This document shows, piece after piece, positions 43,055 through 55,541 of a stretch of 64,000 bases of DNA. Source of the DNA: Prochlorococcus sp. AG-418-C09 (GTDB lineage Bacteria > Cyanobacteriota > Cyanobacteriia > PCC-6307 > Cyanobiaceae); NCBI GenBank assembly GCA_003214355.1, contig QCLS01000002.1:186001-250000 (forward strand). Reading direction: 5' to 3'. The position numbers were made by a program, and so were the translations under genes. How positions within the stretch are numbered: the stretch's first letter is position 1; every line of letters starts with the position of its first letter. The notes beneath the pieces are model-generated. The model did not search any database. It was not told the origin of the DNA and saw only the letters and a program-made list of their open reading frames with translations.

Positions 43055-43945
43055 TTGAAATCAAAACTTCAAGAAACTTTAGAATCAAATTCTAAAGTAA
43101 TAACGGCAGAATTAATGCCCCCTAGGGGAGGTGACCCCATACGATCTCTCAAGATAGCACAACTTTTGAAAGATAAGGTACATGCAGTTAACATAACTGA
43201 TGGCAGCAGAGCGATCATGAAGATGTGCAGCTTGGCAATGTCCAAACTATTACTAGAGAATGGGATAGAACCCATAATGCAAATATCATGCAGAGATCGT
43301 AATAAAATTGCTTTACAATCTGACATCCTAGGAGCGAATGCCCTAGGAATAAAGAATATTTTATGTATTACAGGAGATTCTGTAAAGGCTGGGGATCAGC
43401 AAGATGCGAAAGCAGTCCATGAATTCGAATCCGTGCGGCTACTTCAACAAATTCGTGACTTTAACTATGGTATAGATCCTTGTTTTGATTTCTTGAAGGA
43501 CAATAAAACCAGTATCTATGCTGGTGCGGCAGCTGATCCAAGTTGCAAAAATAAACGAAGTTTAAAATTAAGAACAGAAAAGAAGAAAGAAGCTGGTGCA
43601 AATTTCCTTCAAACTCAAATGATTATGGACAAAAAATATCTAATTGATTTTTGTCGAGACATTAGTGAACCCCTTAATTTGCCAGTTATAGCAGGTGTTT
43701 TTCTTCTTAAATCATACAAAAATGCTTTATTCATCAATAAATATGTTCCTGGTGCTAACATACCGGAAAGAATTTTAAACAGACTTAAAGATTCCAAAGA
43801 ACCTCTAAATGAAGGAATTAATATTGCCTCTGAACAAATAAGGGATTTTATCAAAATAGCCCAAGGAGTTCACATTATGGCCATAAAATGTGAGGAACTA
43901 ATACCTGAAATTTTAAAAAGATCAGAAATTAATCTGGTATATTGA
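43055..43945 (+). CDS. metF: Methylenetetrahydrofolate reductase
   Basis: TAELMPPRGGDP, CRDRNKIALQSDILGANALGIKNILCITGD; TTG start. Confidence 0.92.
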   Translation: MKSKLQETLESNSKVITAELMPPRGGDPIRSLKIAQLLKDKVHAVNITDGSRAIMKMCSLAMSKLLLENGIEPIMQISCRDRNKIALQSDILGANALGIKNILCITGDSVKAGDQQDAKAVHEFESVRLLQQIRDFNYGIDPCFDFLKDNKTSIYAGAAADPSCKNKRSLKLRTEKKKEAGANFLQTQMIMDKKYLIDFCRDISEPLNLPVIAGVFLLKSYKNALFINKYVPGANIPERILNRLKDSKEPLNEGINIASEQIRDFIKIAQGVHIMAIKCEELIPEILKRSEINLVY

Positions 43946-45113
43946 TCAGATCAGTTCCTAAAAGCTCAGCCATTGCTTTTTGCTGAGGAGATGGTTCTGT
44001 CATATCCATTCTTCTCGAATCAGTAATTAACCAATCTAAAGAAGCATCTTGCAAGTCAAAATGATCTCCATTTTTTCCGACGCAATATCTTCCAAAGACA
44101 AGTTTATCTAGAAGTTGTACACCTTTTCCTATTTTTGAATAATCAAAAATAATCGAATTATCTATAGTCGCACCTTCACATATACAGCAACTTGGACCTA
44201 TCATTGATGGCCCAATAATAGTTGCTCCATCCTCAATTCTAGTCATACCACCAATATAAACTGGACCTTCTATATTTACTTTATCCCAATTCGCTGCAAC
44301 ATTTAAGCCTGTATAAATACCAGGTTTAATCTCCTTACCAGGAATTTCAACCTGTCTGACTTTTCCTTGCAAAACACTTCTGATTGCTTTCCAATAGTCA
44401 GGAACTTTTCCAATATCTACCCATTCAAAATCCATTGGTAAAGCATAAAAAGGTAATTCCATTTCTACAAGTTTTGGAAAAAGATCTGCACCAATATCAA
44501 ATTTCTTTCTAGAAGGAATATAGTCGAAAATCTCAGGTTCAAAAAGATATATGCCAGTATTTATGCAATCACTTAAAGCTTGATCCACTAATGGCTTTTC
44601 CTGGAAAGCCTTTACTCTGCCATCCTCATCAGTAACTACAACACCATAACTAGAAACATCTTCCTTTGAAACTTTTTTAGTAACTAAGCTAGCCAGCGCC
44701 CCTTTTTGCTTATGCCTTTTCACAGCCTCTGTAAGATCTAAGTCAACCAAGGCATCTCCACACAAAACTACAAATGTTTCATCAAAAAAGTTCTGAAAAT
44801 CTTGAATCTTTTTTAAACCACCAGCGGAGCCAAGAGCATCTCCAATTAATTCACCATCCTCGATTCTACCTTCAAAACTATAAGCAATCTCTACACCAAA
44901 TCTCTGTCCGTCTCTAAAATAATTTTCAATTTCTTCAGCAAGATGGGAGACATTAACCATAATTTCTCTAAAACCATGTTCTTTCAGTAATTCCAACAAA
45001 AACTCCATTACTGGTTTTTGTAAAATTGGAATCATAGGTTTTGGAATAATATGCGTAATGGGTTGAACTCGTGTTCCTTTCCCTGCTGCCAGTATCATCG
45101 CCTTCATAGGCAT
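43929..45113 (-). CDS. Sugar-nucleotide pyrophosphorylase (mannose-1-phosphate guanylyltransferase-like)
   Basis: MILAAGKGTRVQPITHIIPKPMIPI, LCGDALVDLDL, left-handed beta-helix C-terminus. Confidence 0.9.
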   Translation of the reverse strand: MPMKAMILAAGKGTRVQPITHIIPKPMIPILQKPVMEFLLELLKEHGFREIMVNVSHLAEEIENYFRDGQRFGVEIAYSFEGRIEDGELIGDALGSAGGLKKIQDFQNFFDETFVVLCGDALVDLDLTEAVKRHKQKGALASLVTKKVSKEDVSSYGVVVTDEDGRVKAFQEKPLVDQALSDCINTGIYLFEPEIFDYIPSRKKFDIGADLFPKLVEMELPFYALPMDFEWVDIGKVPDYWKAIRSVLQGKVRQVEIPGKEIKPGIYTGLNVAANWDKVNIEGPVYIGGMTRIEDGATIIGPSMIGPSCCICEGATIDNSIIFDYSKIGKGVQLLDKLVFGRYCVGKNGDHFDLQDASLDWLITDSRRMDMTEPSPQQKAMAELLGTDLINIPD

Positions 45114-45155
45114 TTAAGACCTCTTTTATAAGATTATTTTAATTCTCTCAAACCT

Positions 45156-45977
45156 CTATGCAGCGGTTGGAGAAGTATCTGTCGCATCCAGATTTTCTAT
45201 AGGTAATTGTGCTAAACCACCCTCTGGTAAGACTCTTTTTACTTTTATAGGACCATAAAGAGAAGTTAATTGCTTAATTTCAATTTTATTTTGAGAAGAT
45301 AAAAAAAGTAAAGCCCAGAAAACCCCTAACCTATCACTATCTAAATCCTTTTTTGCAACTTTCTGCCATTTTAAGACTAAATATTCAAAATCAACCCATT
45401 GCAGAGCCTGCTCCCATTTATCTATAAAAATTCCCAGAGCTTTGGTTGTTTCTGGTAATTTCTCTCGATGTGCAAGTGATTTCACTTGATCAATCAGAGA
45501 TTTATTAGAATATTTCTTATTTCTTTGTCTTTTCATCAATAATATATCTTGTGATTCAATCGATTCTGCTATCGACTCTAATTGGCTAATTAGCTCGCCC
45601 AAGGTGGCTGATCTTTTAATAATAGGTTGAGCAACAGATCTCCTCCTAAGATATTTTTCTGGATACTGAGGTATGTCAAAGCTTTTATTTATCCATGATT
45701 GTTCCAGAATCTCTAAGTCTTCCTCACGATCCACCAAATCATCATCTGGAAAAACATCCGCTTCTAAAACTTGAGCCTTTAAATTAACTAAAACTGATGC
45801 TGCAAAAAAAGCTTCGCTAGTTTCAGATAAATCTCTCTCAAAAGATATTTGAGTATTCTTTTGATTTTCAAATTTATGATTAAATTGATCTAAAAAGCTG
45901 TCTATTACACTAATAACATCTATATCCCAAGGATCTAATTCACCTTTACCGGCTGCATCCTGAAGAAATTTTATCAA
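45156..45977 (-). CDS. scpA: Segregation and condensation protein A; N-terminus likely longer than the ORF
   Basis: LQDAAGKGELDPWDIDVISVIDSFLDQF; C-terminal FWALLFLSSQNKIEIKQ. Confidence 0.88.
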   Translation of the reverse strand: MIKFLQDAAGKGELDPWDIDVISVIDSFLDQFNHKFENQKNTQISFERDLSETSEAFFAASVLVNLKAQVLEADVFPDDDLVDREEDLEILEQSWINKSFDIPQYPEKYLRRRSVAQPIIKRSATLGELISQLESIAESIESQDILLMKRQRNKKYSNKSLIDQVKSLAHREKLPETTKALGIFIDKWEQALQWVDFEYLVLKWQKVAKKDLDSDRLGVFWALLFLSSQNKIEIKQLTSLYGPIKVKRVLPEGGLAQLPIENLDATDTSPTAA

Positions 45978-46100
45978 AAGTCTAGGTCCTAATTTTGACC
46001 TATCAATAGATGTTGAGCTTGATATGTTAAAAATCCAAATCTATATAAAATTTATCTTTTAATGGATGAAGAGGCCACTTAATTTAAAAATATTTAAAAA

Positions 46101-47741
46101 TTATAGAGAAGGTGCCTTTAATAAAAGACTTTCATTACTAGCAAAATTTATTGACTTCGCTGAACTTCTTACTGCATTCAAGTCTCTAGCAACTAAACTA
46201 TTTATAGATGGCAAATAACTTTCAGTAACTAATCTAGGATATAATCCAATCCCTAATATAGGAAGAAGTAAACATCCAATTATATAAATTTCTCTTGGCT
46301 CAGCATCTATCAGGTTCCTTTCCTCAACCAACTTAGGATTTTCCTTGCCAAAGAAAATCTCACGAAGCATCGATAGCAAATAAATAGGTGTAAGAATCAC
46401 ACCTATTGCTGCTAAAGACGCCATGATTATTCTAAAAGGTAATGTATATATTTCGTCAGTAACAAAACCTGTAAATACCATGAGCTCTGATACAAAGCCG
46501 CTCATCCCAGGTAATGCTAAGGATGCTAAAGAACATGCTGTCCACAAAGCAAACATTATTCTCATTTTTTGACCAACTCCTCCCATTTCGTCTAATTTCA
46601 GAGTTTTTGTTCTATCATAAGTAGCCCCTACAAGGAAAAATAAGCTGGCACCAATTAATCCATGACTTACCATCTGCAACATTGCACCACTTGTTCCTAA
46701 AGAGCTAAAACTACCAATTCCAATTAATACGAATCCCATATGACTAATTGAACTATATGCAATTTTTCTTTTTAAATTCCTTTGAGCAAAGGAAGTAAGT
46801 GCCGCATAAATTATATTAACTGCTCCAAGTACTACTAAAAGAGGTGCAAACTGGGCATGAGCTAAAGGTAATAATTGAGCATTAAACCTTAAAAGCGCGT
46901 ATCCGCCCATCTTTAACAAGATTCCAGCAAGTAGCATATGGACTGGTGCTGTAGCCTCTCCATGAGCATCAGGCAACCAAGTATGCAAGGGAACTATTGG
47001 GAGCTTAACTCCGAAAGCAATTAATAAACCTGCGTAACAGAGAATTTGGAAACTTTGACTAAAGTCAGTTTCGGCTAAATGTGAGAATTCAAAATTAGGA
47101 ATACCATTTCCATAAAAACCCATAGCCAATGCAGCTAAAAGTATAAATATTGAACTTCCAGCTGTATAAATAATAAACTTTGTCGCAGCATATTGCCTTT
47201 TTTTTCCACCCCATATTGCTAGTAATAAATATACTGGCAATAATTCAAGCTCCCAGGCTAAAAAGAATAGCAACATATCCTGTACTGCAAAAACGGCTAT
47301 CTGTCCTCCATCCATAGCAAGTATCAAAAAGAAAAATAATTTTGGTTTAAAACTTACAGGCCATGCTGCTAGAACAGCTAAAGCGGTTATAAAACTTGTC
47401 AGAAGGATAAGAGGCATTGATATCCCATCAGCCCCTACTGTCCATGTTAAGCCCAAATTAGGTAGCCAACTAATACTTTCTTTAAGCTGAACATTTTCAT
47501 TATTGATATCAAAACCATTGATATATGCTCCAACAGTTATTAAAAAAGTAATTAGAGCAACAATTAATGCAAACCACCTAACCTCTTTACCTTCTCCCTT
47601 ATCCGGAAAAAAAGGAACGACAAATGCACATACTATTGGGAAAAGAATTGATAATGATAACCAAGGTAAATTAGATAATCCAACACCAAGTGTCCCAATC
47701 ATTTGAAAATTTAGAAGTTCTGACAAGCAATAATTAAACAA
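46101..47741 (-). CDS. ndhD: NAD(P)H-quinone oxidoreductase chain 4
   Basis: [57 protein letters not shown]. Confidence 0.96.
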   Translation of the reverse strand: MFNYCLSELLNFQMIGTLGVGLSNLPWLSLSILFPIVCAFVVPFFPDKGEGKEVRWFALIVALITFLITVGAYINGFDINNENVQLKESISWLPNLGLTWTVGADGISMPLILLTSFITALAVLAAWPVSFKPKLFFFLILAMDGGQIAVFAVQDMLLFFLAWELELLPVYLLLAIWGGKKRQYAATKFIIYTAGSSIFILLAALAMGFYGNGIPNFEFSHLAETDFSQSFQILCYAGLLIAFGVKLPIVPLHTWLPDAHGEATAPVHMLLAGILLKMGGYALLRFNAQLLPLAHAQFAPLLVVLGAVNIIYAALTSFAQRNLKRKIAYSSISHMGFVLIGIGSFSSLGTSGAMLQMVSHGLIGASLFFLVGATYDRTKTLKLDEMGGVGQKMRIMFALWTACSLASLALPGMSGFVSELMVFTGFVTDEIYTLPFRIIMASLAAIGVILTPIYLLSMLREIFFGKENPKLVEERNLIDAEPREIYIIGCLLLPILGIGLYPRLVTESYLPSINSLVARDLNAVRSSAKSINFASNESLLLKAPSL

Positions 47742-47831
47742 AGGAATTAAAAATATTTAAACAAAGTCTAGAATTGTTCTGAATTTTTACATCCTAATGG
47801 CAGTGAAGACACACATTTAATACTAATTTAA

Positions 47832-49844
47832 TCAAGAAGACTGTAAACCAAATATGGCAACAAGCAGTAGAACTCCTCCAAAAACAATCAATGCATAAAA
47901 CTGAGCTCTTCCCGTTTCAAAATATTTCAAACCTTCTCCACTACCTAAAGTCACTAATCCCGTAAGATTTACTACGCCATCAACTACCTTTGAATCTACT
48001 TCAAGAACTTCTTTAGCTAATCTTCTGCTACCTTTTACAAAAAGCCTTTCATTTATTTTGTCTAGGTACCATTTGTTTGATAAAAAATTATTGATAATAG
48101 GGAATTTTAAAGCAAATAATTGATTCAAATCTATTTGTTTAGAATAATATCCAAAATAGGCAAGACTTATACCAGAAGTTGATATTAAAACAGAGCAGAT
48201 GGCCAATGGCAGAAATTCATTTAAATCGAAAGATTGAGCTAATATTAAGGCTTCCTCTGGGTTTAATAAAGAAACAAATTTACTATCCCAGGGAACACCC
48301 AAGAAACCAATTAGAATTGAAGGGACTGCTAAAAATACTAATGGGAATGTCATTGACCATGATGATTCATGAATCGATCCATGCTGATGGGCCTCATCCG
48401 TTTCATCATCTTCTAAATTTACATTTGCATCTATTAGAAGCTGATTTTGTAAATCTTTATTATTCCCTCTAAAACTGCCTTCAAAAGTTAAAAAATAAAG
48501 TCTAAACATATAAAATGCAGTCATACCGGCAGTAATAAAACCAACAAACCAAAATATAGGGAATGAAATAAATGCATTAGCAAGTATTTCATCTTTACTC
48601 CAAAATCCCGCCAGCGGAGGAATCCCACTGATAGCAACACAACCAACTAGGAAAGTGGTGGAAGTGAAAGGCATTTTTTTTCTTAATCCGCCCATTAATC
48701 TCATGTCTTGAGCTAGAACTGGTTGATGGCCAACTACTTCCTCCATAGCATGAATAACTGAACCAGATCCTAAAAAAAGCATCGCCTTAAAACAAGCATG
48801 GGTTATAAGGTGAAAGATACCTGCTAATGGAGCCCCACAACCCATAGCTAGCATCATGTATCCTAATTGGGAAACAGTACTGTAAGCTAAACCCTTTTTT
48901 AGATCCATTTGAGTCAAAGCAATTGATGCTCCAAGGAAACACGTAATTGTTCCGACAAGAGCAATTATTAACTGAATAGTTGGAAATAAAGAATAAAGAG
49001 GTTCCAATCTTGCAACTAAGAACACTCCTGCGGCAACCATCGTTGCGGCATGTATTAATGCTGAGATTGGAGTCGGACCCTCCATAGCGTCAGGGAGCCA
49101 AACGTGGAGAGGGAACTGAGCAGATTTTGCCATTGGACCTAAGAAAACTAAAAAACAAAGTAATAACCCTGCCCAAACTGGTAAATTATTTTCAGATATT
49201 GATTGGGAAATTCCTGCAGCGATCTCATTAAAATCAAAACTTTTAGTGGCCCAAAATAAGCCAAGTATTCCAAGTAATAAGCCAAAATCTCCAACCCTAT
49301 TAACAACAAAAGCTTTTTGAGCTGCATGCGCAGCACCCTCTCTTTCATACCAAAAACCAACAAGAAGATAAGAACACATACCAACTAACTCCCAAAAAAC
49401 ATATATCTCAAGTAAATTCGGACTAATAATCAGACCAAGCATTGAACTACTAAAGAGAGCAAGGTAGGTGAAGAACCTTACATAACCTTTGTCATGAACC
49501 ATATATCCATGAGAATAAATCATAACAAGTAAAGTTATTGTGGTTACTAATGCAAGCATCACGCTTCCCAAAGGGTCCAGAACGAAACCCATCGGTATCT
49601 GAAAGTCACCTGCACTTGCCCATATAAAAAGTTTTTCAACTGAAGAATATCCACTTATTTGTTCATAAAGGGCTTTATAACTCAATAAAGCTGAAACACC
49701 AACTGAAGAAATTAAAGAAATGGATACGATTTCTTTGAGATCATTAATTTTTTTATTAATACTAATCAAGCCTAAACCAGATAGTACTGCTCCAATAAGA
49801 GGGAAAACAGGTATTAACCATGCGATTTCTGAGGCTTGAGGCAT
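47832..49844 (-). CDS. ndhF: NAD(P)H-quinone oxidoreductase chain 5
   Basis: YVFWELVGMCSYLLVGFWYER, LPDAMEGPTPISALIHAATMVAAG, GHQPVLAQDMRLMGGLRKKMP. Confidence 0.97.
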   Translation of the reverse strand: MPQASEIAWLIPVFPLIGAVLSGLGLISINKKINDLKEIVSISLISSVGVSALLSYKALYEQISGYSSVEKLFIWASAGDFQIPMGFVLDPLGSVMLALVTTITLLVMIYSHGYMVHDKGYVRFFTYLALFSSSMLGLIISPNLLEIYVFWELVGMCSYLLVGFWYEREGAAHAAQKAFVVNRVGDFGLLLGILGLFWATKSFDFNEIAAGISQSISENNLPVWAGLLLCFLVFLGPMAKSAQFPLHVWLPDAMEGPTPISALIHAATMVAAGVFLVARLEPLYSLFPTIQLIIALVGTITCFLGASIALTQMDLKKGLAYSTVSQLGYMMLAMGCGAPLAGIFHLITHACFKAMLFLGSGSVIHAMEEVVGHQPVLAQDMRLMGGLRKKMPFTSTTFLVGCVAISGIPPLAGFWSKDEILANAFISFPIFWFVGFITAGMTAFYMFRLYFLTFEGSFRGNNKDLQNQLLIDANVNLEDDETDEAHQHGSIHESSWSMTFPLVFLAVPSILIGFLGVPWDSKFVSLLNPEEALILAQSFDLNEFLPLAICSVLISTSGISLAYFGYYSKQIDLNQLFALKFPIINNFLSNKWYLDKINERLFVKGSRRLAKEVLEVDSKVVDGVVNLTGLVTLGSGEGLKYFETGRAQFYALIVFGGVLLLVAIFGLQSS

Positions 49845-49856
49845 TTTAAAAAAGAC

Positions 49857-50606
49857 TTACATATAGATATTAAACTGCCAATCAAGAAATTCAGACAAAA
49901 AAGAGGAATTAAATGTTGTTACAGCAATATTTATATATCTATGGGCCCCCCAAAGAACTCCAATAGCAATTATTATCCCTAATTGGGACCATTTGAAAAA
50001 TTCTTTAAATTTAAAGTGTTGCCTTTTATCTATTATTGCCGCAAATGGGATAATTGATGTACTTTGCTTATATTCTTCAAATATTTTTCCAAATTTCCTT
50101 TCTAATCTCTTATCTCCATGCCATATTGCAAAAATATGGTGCAATATTAATCCAATAGATGTAACTAAGGTAAATGATGAGCCAATCCACAAAGTATGGG
50201 CAAAGCACCAGATTATCTGCCCGAAAGCCTGCGGATGTCTGGTAATTCGCATTATTCCAGTGCTGTAAATTCTAATTTGAGGCTTTTGAACTGAAGGTAT
50301 TTCAAGCAAATTGTAAGTGGCTGGATATAGAAATAAAAAACTTATGGCAGTGAGAATCCATACTATTATTAAAATAAACTGATTACCTTGAAAATTCCAT
50401 AGCCTAATTCCATCATATCTATGGCTCAAGAAGTAGCCAATCAAAATGATTGCAGATGGAAGACTGGCCGTTACAAAACAAATCCTCCATAATCTTGCTC
50501 CTATTAATTGCTCAGCTTTAGTTCTTAATGCTGCTCCACCACTATGAATAATTGCGAAGATAGCAATTAATAAAATCACTATGAAGGAACTCTGATGTAA
50601 CTCCAT
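49857..50606 (-). CDS. NnrU-family membrane protein, candidate 15-cis-zeta-carotene isomerase (Z-ISO-like)
   Basis: AIIHSGGAALRTKAEQLIGARLWR, MRITRHPQAFGQIIWCFAHTLW; close to crtP and crtB. Confidence 0.75.
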   Translation of the reverse strand: MELHQSSFIVILLIAIFAIIHSGGAALRTKAEQLIGARLWRICFVTASLPSAIILIGYFLSHRYDGIRLWNFQGNQFILIIVWILTAISFLFLYPATYNLLEIPSVQKPQIRIYSTGIMRITRHPQAFGQIIWCFAHTLWIGSSFTLVTSIGLILHHIFAIWHGDKRLERKFGKIFEEYKQSTSIIPFAAIIDKRQHFKFKEFFKWSQLGIIIAIGVLWGAHRYINIAVTTFNSSFLSEFLDWQFNIYM

Positions 50607-50698
50607 AAAATCATTAAATCAAAATTATTTATAATTTATTATTAACAATAATACGCCAAGGTATTAGACTAAAAAAATATTTTTTATTGGCATAATCT

Positions 50699-51646
50699 AT
50701 GCCTGAATTACCTTTTACTTTAGATCAGCTGAGAATTCTTAAAGCAATAGCAGAAGAAGGGAGTTTTAAAAAAGCTGCCGATGTTTTATATGTAACCCAA
50801 CCAGCAGTGAGTTTACAAGTACAGAATTTAGAGAAGCAACTAGAAATCACTATTTTTGACAGAGGAGGCAGAAAAGCTTTATTAACTGAAGCAGGAAAAC
50901 TATTGCTGGATTATTGCCAAAGGATACTGAATCAATGCGATGAAGCATGCAAAGCAGTCGAAGACTTAAATAGCCTTAAAGGAGGATCCCTTATTATTGG
51001 AGCTAGTCAAACGACTGGTACTTACTTAATGCCAAGAATGATTGGACTTTTTAGGCAAAAATATCCAGAAGTATCAGTTCAACTGCAAGTTCATAGCACA
51101 AGAAGAACAGGTTGGAGTGTCGCCAATGGTCAAATTGACTTGGCTATTATAGGAGGGCAATTACCACCAGAATTAGAAAATCTTTTACATGTTATACCTT
51201 ATGCGAATGATGAACTTGCTTTAGTATTACCTCCTAAGCATAAGCTTGCTAGAGAAAAAGAATTAACCAAAGAAGATTTATATAAACTAAATTTCGTTAC
51301 TCTGGATTCGCAGTCAACAACTAGAAAAGTGGTTGACAAATTACTTAAAGATTCTGGTCTTGATATTCAAAGGTTAAGAATTGAAATGGAGCTAAATTCT
51401 CTTGAAGCTATAAAAAATGCTGTTCAGTCAGGATTAGGTGCTGCCTTTCTGCCTGTAGTATCAATTGAAAGGGAATTATCATCTGGAACTATATATAAAC
51501 CAAATATGACCGACTTAAGTGTTAAAAGGGAAACCAAATTAATTACGAATCCCTCTAGGTATATATCAAAAGCGTCTGAAGCATTCAAAAAAGATATTTT
51601 GCCAAAATTTGCAAGCAAAGAAAGTCCTTTAAGATTTCCTAAATAA
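50699..51646 (+). CDS. rbcR: LysR-family regulator, RbcR/NdhR/CmpR-like
   Basis: [42 protein letters not shown]. Confidence 0.9.
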   Translation: MPELPFTLDQLRILKAIAEEGSFKKAADVLYVTQPAVSLQVQNLEKQLEITIFDRGGRKALLTEAGKLLLDYCQRILNQCDEACKAVEDLNSLKGGSLIIGASQTTGTYLMPRMIGLFRQKYPEVSVQLQVHSTRRTGWSVANGQIDLAIIGGQLPPELENLLHVIPYANDELALVLPPKHKLAREKELTKEDLYKLNFVTLDSQSTTRKVVDKLLKDSGLDIQRLRIEMELNSLEAIKNAVQSGLGAAFLPVVSIERELSSGTIYKPNMTDLSVKRETKLITNPSRYISKASEAFKKDILPKFASKESPLRFPK

Positions 51647-51647
51647 T

Positions 51648-52271
51648 TTAAAACTGGTACAGTTCTCTATTGATTCCAAATCCGGCATCTTCAACATCTC
51701 CCTCTCCGTTGAATATAAACTGATTTTCTTTAACATCAGTTTGATATACACATTTCACTATTGGCTTACCACTTATCGAACCAATATATGCGAAAGTATT
51801 CATTCTTTGCTTACATTCTCTTATGTCCTCAGAACTTATAGCTCCTTCTTTTTGTAACACTGTCCAGTTCTCACGCTTGATAACACATCCAGGTTGCAGA
51901 GCCGGTTGAGTAACAAAGCTAGTAGATGGATTCAATGTGACATACATCTCAACATCAATTACAAAAGCACTTGCTCCCCAAAGTTTACAAAATTCAGGAT
52001 CTGGAACTGCAAGATCAAGCTGTTGCTGACTAGCTATGTTACCGTTCCCACCATCTGTTGTGCTACTTATTCCAGTGCCAATTCCAATTCCTAAAATTAA
52101 AACCCCAGAAAGTACTGCGACTGTTCCTGTATTAAAATTTATAGGTTCTTTAGACTGAGAAGGATTTAATCTCTTATTTCTATTACCATAATTAGATCCA
52201 CCTCGATTCTGAGGAGGATATGAATCCCTTCTGGGTCTTCGCCCAGATCTATTATCAGAGAATCTAGTCAA
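51648..52271 (-). CDS. Hypothetical protein with TM segment, DUF3172-like
   Basis: 207 aa; basic N-terminus then VAVLSGVLILGIGIGTGISS; KLWGASAFVIDVEMYVTLNPSTSFVTQPALQPGCV. Confidence 0.8.
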   Translation of the reverse strand: MTRFSDNRSGRRPRRDSYPPQNRGGSNYGNRNKRLNPSQSKEPINFNTGTVAVLSGVLILGIGIGTGISSTTDGGNGNIASQQQLDLAVPDPEFCKLWGASAFVIDVEMYVTLNPSTSFVTQPALQPGCVIKRENWTVLQKEGAISSEDIRECKQRMNTFAYIGSISGKPIVKCVYQTDVKENQFIFNGEGDVEDAGFGINRELYQF

Positions 52272-52615
52272 AGCTTCTCATTTGTCTTAGGTAAACCCAT
52301 TGAGTAATTCATTACCCTACATTCTGGGTTATAGCTTATAAACCCTTTCTGAAGCAATTGTTTTATCATTACTTCAATTTCAGATCCTATTCTTCTTAAT
52401 TCATAATCATCAAGATTTCTTCCTTCTCTTTCTGATACCAATTGGTTAAATCGTTCATAAATCTTTTTTAGTGATGCTTCATTCCACACAAATTCATTGT
52501 CAGGATCTAGGTCAATGGTTAATTTGTCAGCAGCAAAGATTAATTCACTTTCAATAACGTCAGCCGTAAATATTCTGACATGTCTAGTAGTAGATTTAAG
52601 AAGCATTTTTTCCAT
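52268..52615 (-). CDS. ndhM: NAD(P)H-quinone oxidoreductase subunit M
   Basis: 115 aa; LLKSTTRHVRIFTADVI, TIDLDPDNEFVWNEASLKKIYERFNQLV. Confidence 0.92.
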   Translation of the reverse strand: MEKMLLKSTTRHVRIFTADVIESELIFAADKLTIDLDPDNEFVWNEASLKKIYERFNQLVSEREGRNLDDYELRRIGSEIEVMIKQLLQKGFISYNPECRVMNYSMGLPKTNEKL

Positions 52616-52675
52616 AATTGAAAAATATCCAACAAAAGAAAGTATAATGTTTTAACTTTAGGATAGCTTCACTAA

Positions 52676-54121
<1,446 letters not shown>

Positions 54122-54156
54122 AATGAAACCTAAATCACTAATTACAGAATAAGTCT

Positions 54157-55065
54157 TTGAAGAACTCAATTTCTAAACTCAATAATGCATATGAAATATG
54201 CCGCAAAGAGACACAAGAATGGGCCAAGACATTCTATTTAGGTACTCTTCTTTTGCCTCAAAATAAAAGGAGAGCAATATGGGCAATTTATGTCTGGTGC
54301 CGGCGAACAGACGAATTAATGGACAGCAAAGAAGCACTCCAAAAATCGCAAGAAGAACTTTCTGATAATTTAAATGAATGGGAAGAAAACACTAAAAATA
54401 TTTTTAAAGGTCAAATTAAAACTGATTTAGATGCAGTTCTTGCAGATACAATCGAACATTTTCCACAATCAATTAATCCATATTTAGATATGATTGAAGG
54501 CCAAAGAATGGATTTGACTAAATTCAGATATAAAACCTTTGAGGAACTCCAGCTTTACTGTTATCGAGTTGCTGGAACTGTTGGATTAATGACACAAAAT
54601 GTCATGGGAATAGATTCCGCTTATACTTCTGCGCCTTGGAGTGATATCCCTGACCCCTCCGAAGCAGCAGTAGCCTTGGGAATAGCTAATCAATTAACAA
54701 ATATTCTAAGAGATGTAGGAGAAGATAGGCAGAGAGGCAGAATCTACTTACCTTTAGATGAGATAAGAAAATTTGGTTATTCAGAAGAAGAATTGCTTGA
54801 CGGCAAAATCAACAAGCAATGGAAAAGATTAATGGCTTTTCAACTGAATAGAGCAAGGAATTGGTTCCAGAAATCAGAAGACGGTATTAAATGGCTCTCA
54901 GGAGACGCCAGATGGCCGGTATGGACATCCTTACGTCTTTATAGAGGAATATTAAATGCTATAGAGAAAAATGATTATGACGTGTTCAACAACCGGGCTT
55001 ACGTAAAAAGTACTGTCAAGGCAATTGAGATTCCTATTTCTTTTATATTATCTAGAATTAAATAG
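54157..55065 (+). CDS. crtB: Phytoene synthase
   Basis: YVWCRRTDELMD, CYRVAGTVGLM, NQLTNILRDVGEDRQRGRIYLP. Confidence 0.96.
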   Translation: MKNSISKLNNAYEICRKETQEWAKTFYLGTLLLPQNKRRAIWAIYVWCRRTDELMDSKEALQKSQEELSDNLNEWEENTKNIFKGQIKTDLDAVLADTIEHFPQSINPYLDMIEGQRMDLTKFRYKTFEELQLYCYRVAGTVGLMTQNVMGIDSAYTSAPWSDIPDPSEAAVALGIANQLTNILRDVGEDRQRGRIYLPLDEIRKFGYSEEELLDGKINKQWKRLMAFQLNRARNWFQKSEDGIKWLSGDARWPVWTSLRLYRGILNAIEKNDYDVFNNRAYVKSTVKAIEIPISFILSRIK

Positions 55066-55066
55066 G

Positions 55067-55480
55067 CTAAGCTGGAGTCTTTTGATTAGCCAGTAAATCT
55101 TTAAGCTTAGATAATTCTCCAGCCCATCTAGGATCAGGAGATTCTAGATTTGGGGCATCACTATGAACAACTTTCTTAATATTTTTTCTTTTGTTATTTT
55201 TGTTGGCCGAATTATTCCTCTTACCAGATGAGTCTTTCTTTTCCGAACGTTCAACTCTTAACTTTGATCCTTGGAACTCGAATCCATTTAATTTTTCAAT
55301 AAGTAAATTTGCATTCTTATCATTATTCGTTGTAGCGAATCCAAATCCTCTACATTCTTTCGTTTCCTTATCAAGAACAGGCTTAAATCTCACTCCTTCA
55401 GAAACAGATTTTAAAATAGTATCAAATTCTTTAGAATTAAAAGCTTGGGGTAAATTACCTATGTAAATACGAATCGTCAT
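55067..55480 (-). CDS. RRM-domain RNA-binding protein (cyanobacterial Rbp type)
   Basis: IRIYIGNLPQ (RNP2), ECRGFGFAT (RNP1); basic C-terminal tail. Confidence 0.92.
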   Translation of the reverse strand: MTIRIYIGNLPQAFNSKEFDTILKSVSEGVRFKPVLDKETKECRGFGFATTNNDKNANLLIEKLNGFEFQGSKLRVERSEKKDSSGKRNNSANKNNKRKNIKKVVHSDAPNLESPDPRWAGELSKLKDLLANQKTPA

Positions 55481-55541
55481 AAAATTTTCAAGAATAAATT
55501 AATTGGATCTAAATTGATAAATAAAAAAAGACTATGTGTAT

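Noticed and set aside
48179-48472. 97-aa + strand ORF inside ndhF
   Set aside because: Antisense shadow ORF.
49993-50268. 91-aa + strand ORF inside the Z-ISO-like gene
   Set aside because: Antisense shadow ORF; the minus-strand protein has the family motifs.
55191-55466. 91-aa + strand ORF opposite the RRM gene
   Set aside because: Antisense shadow; RNP motifs support the minus strand.
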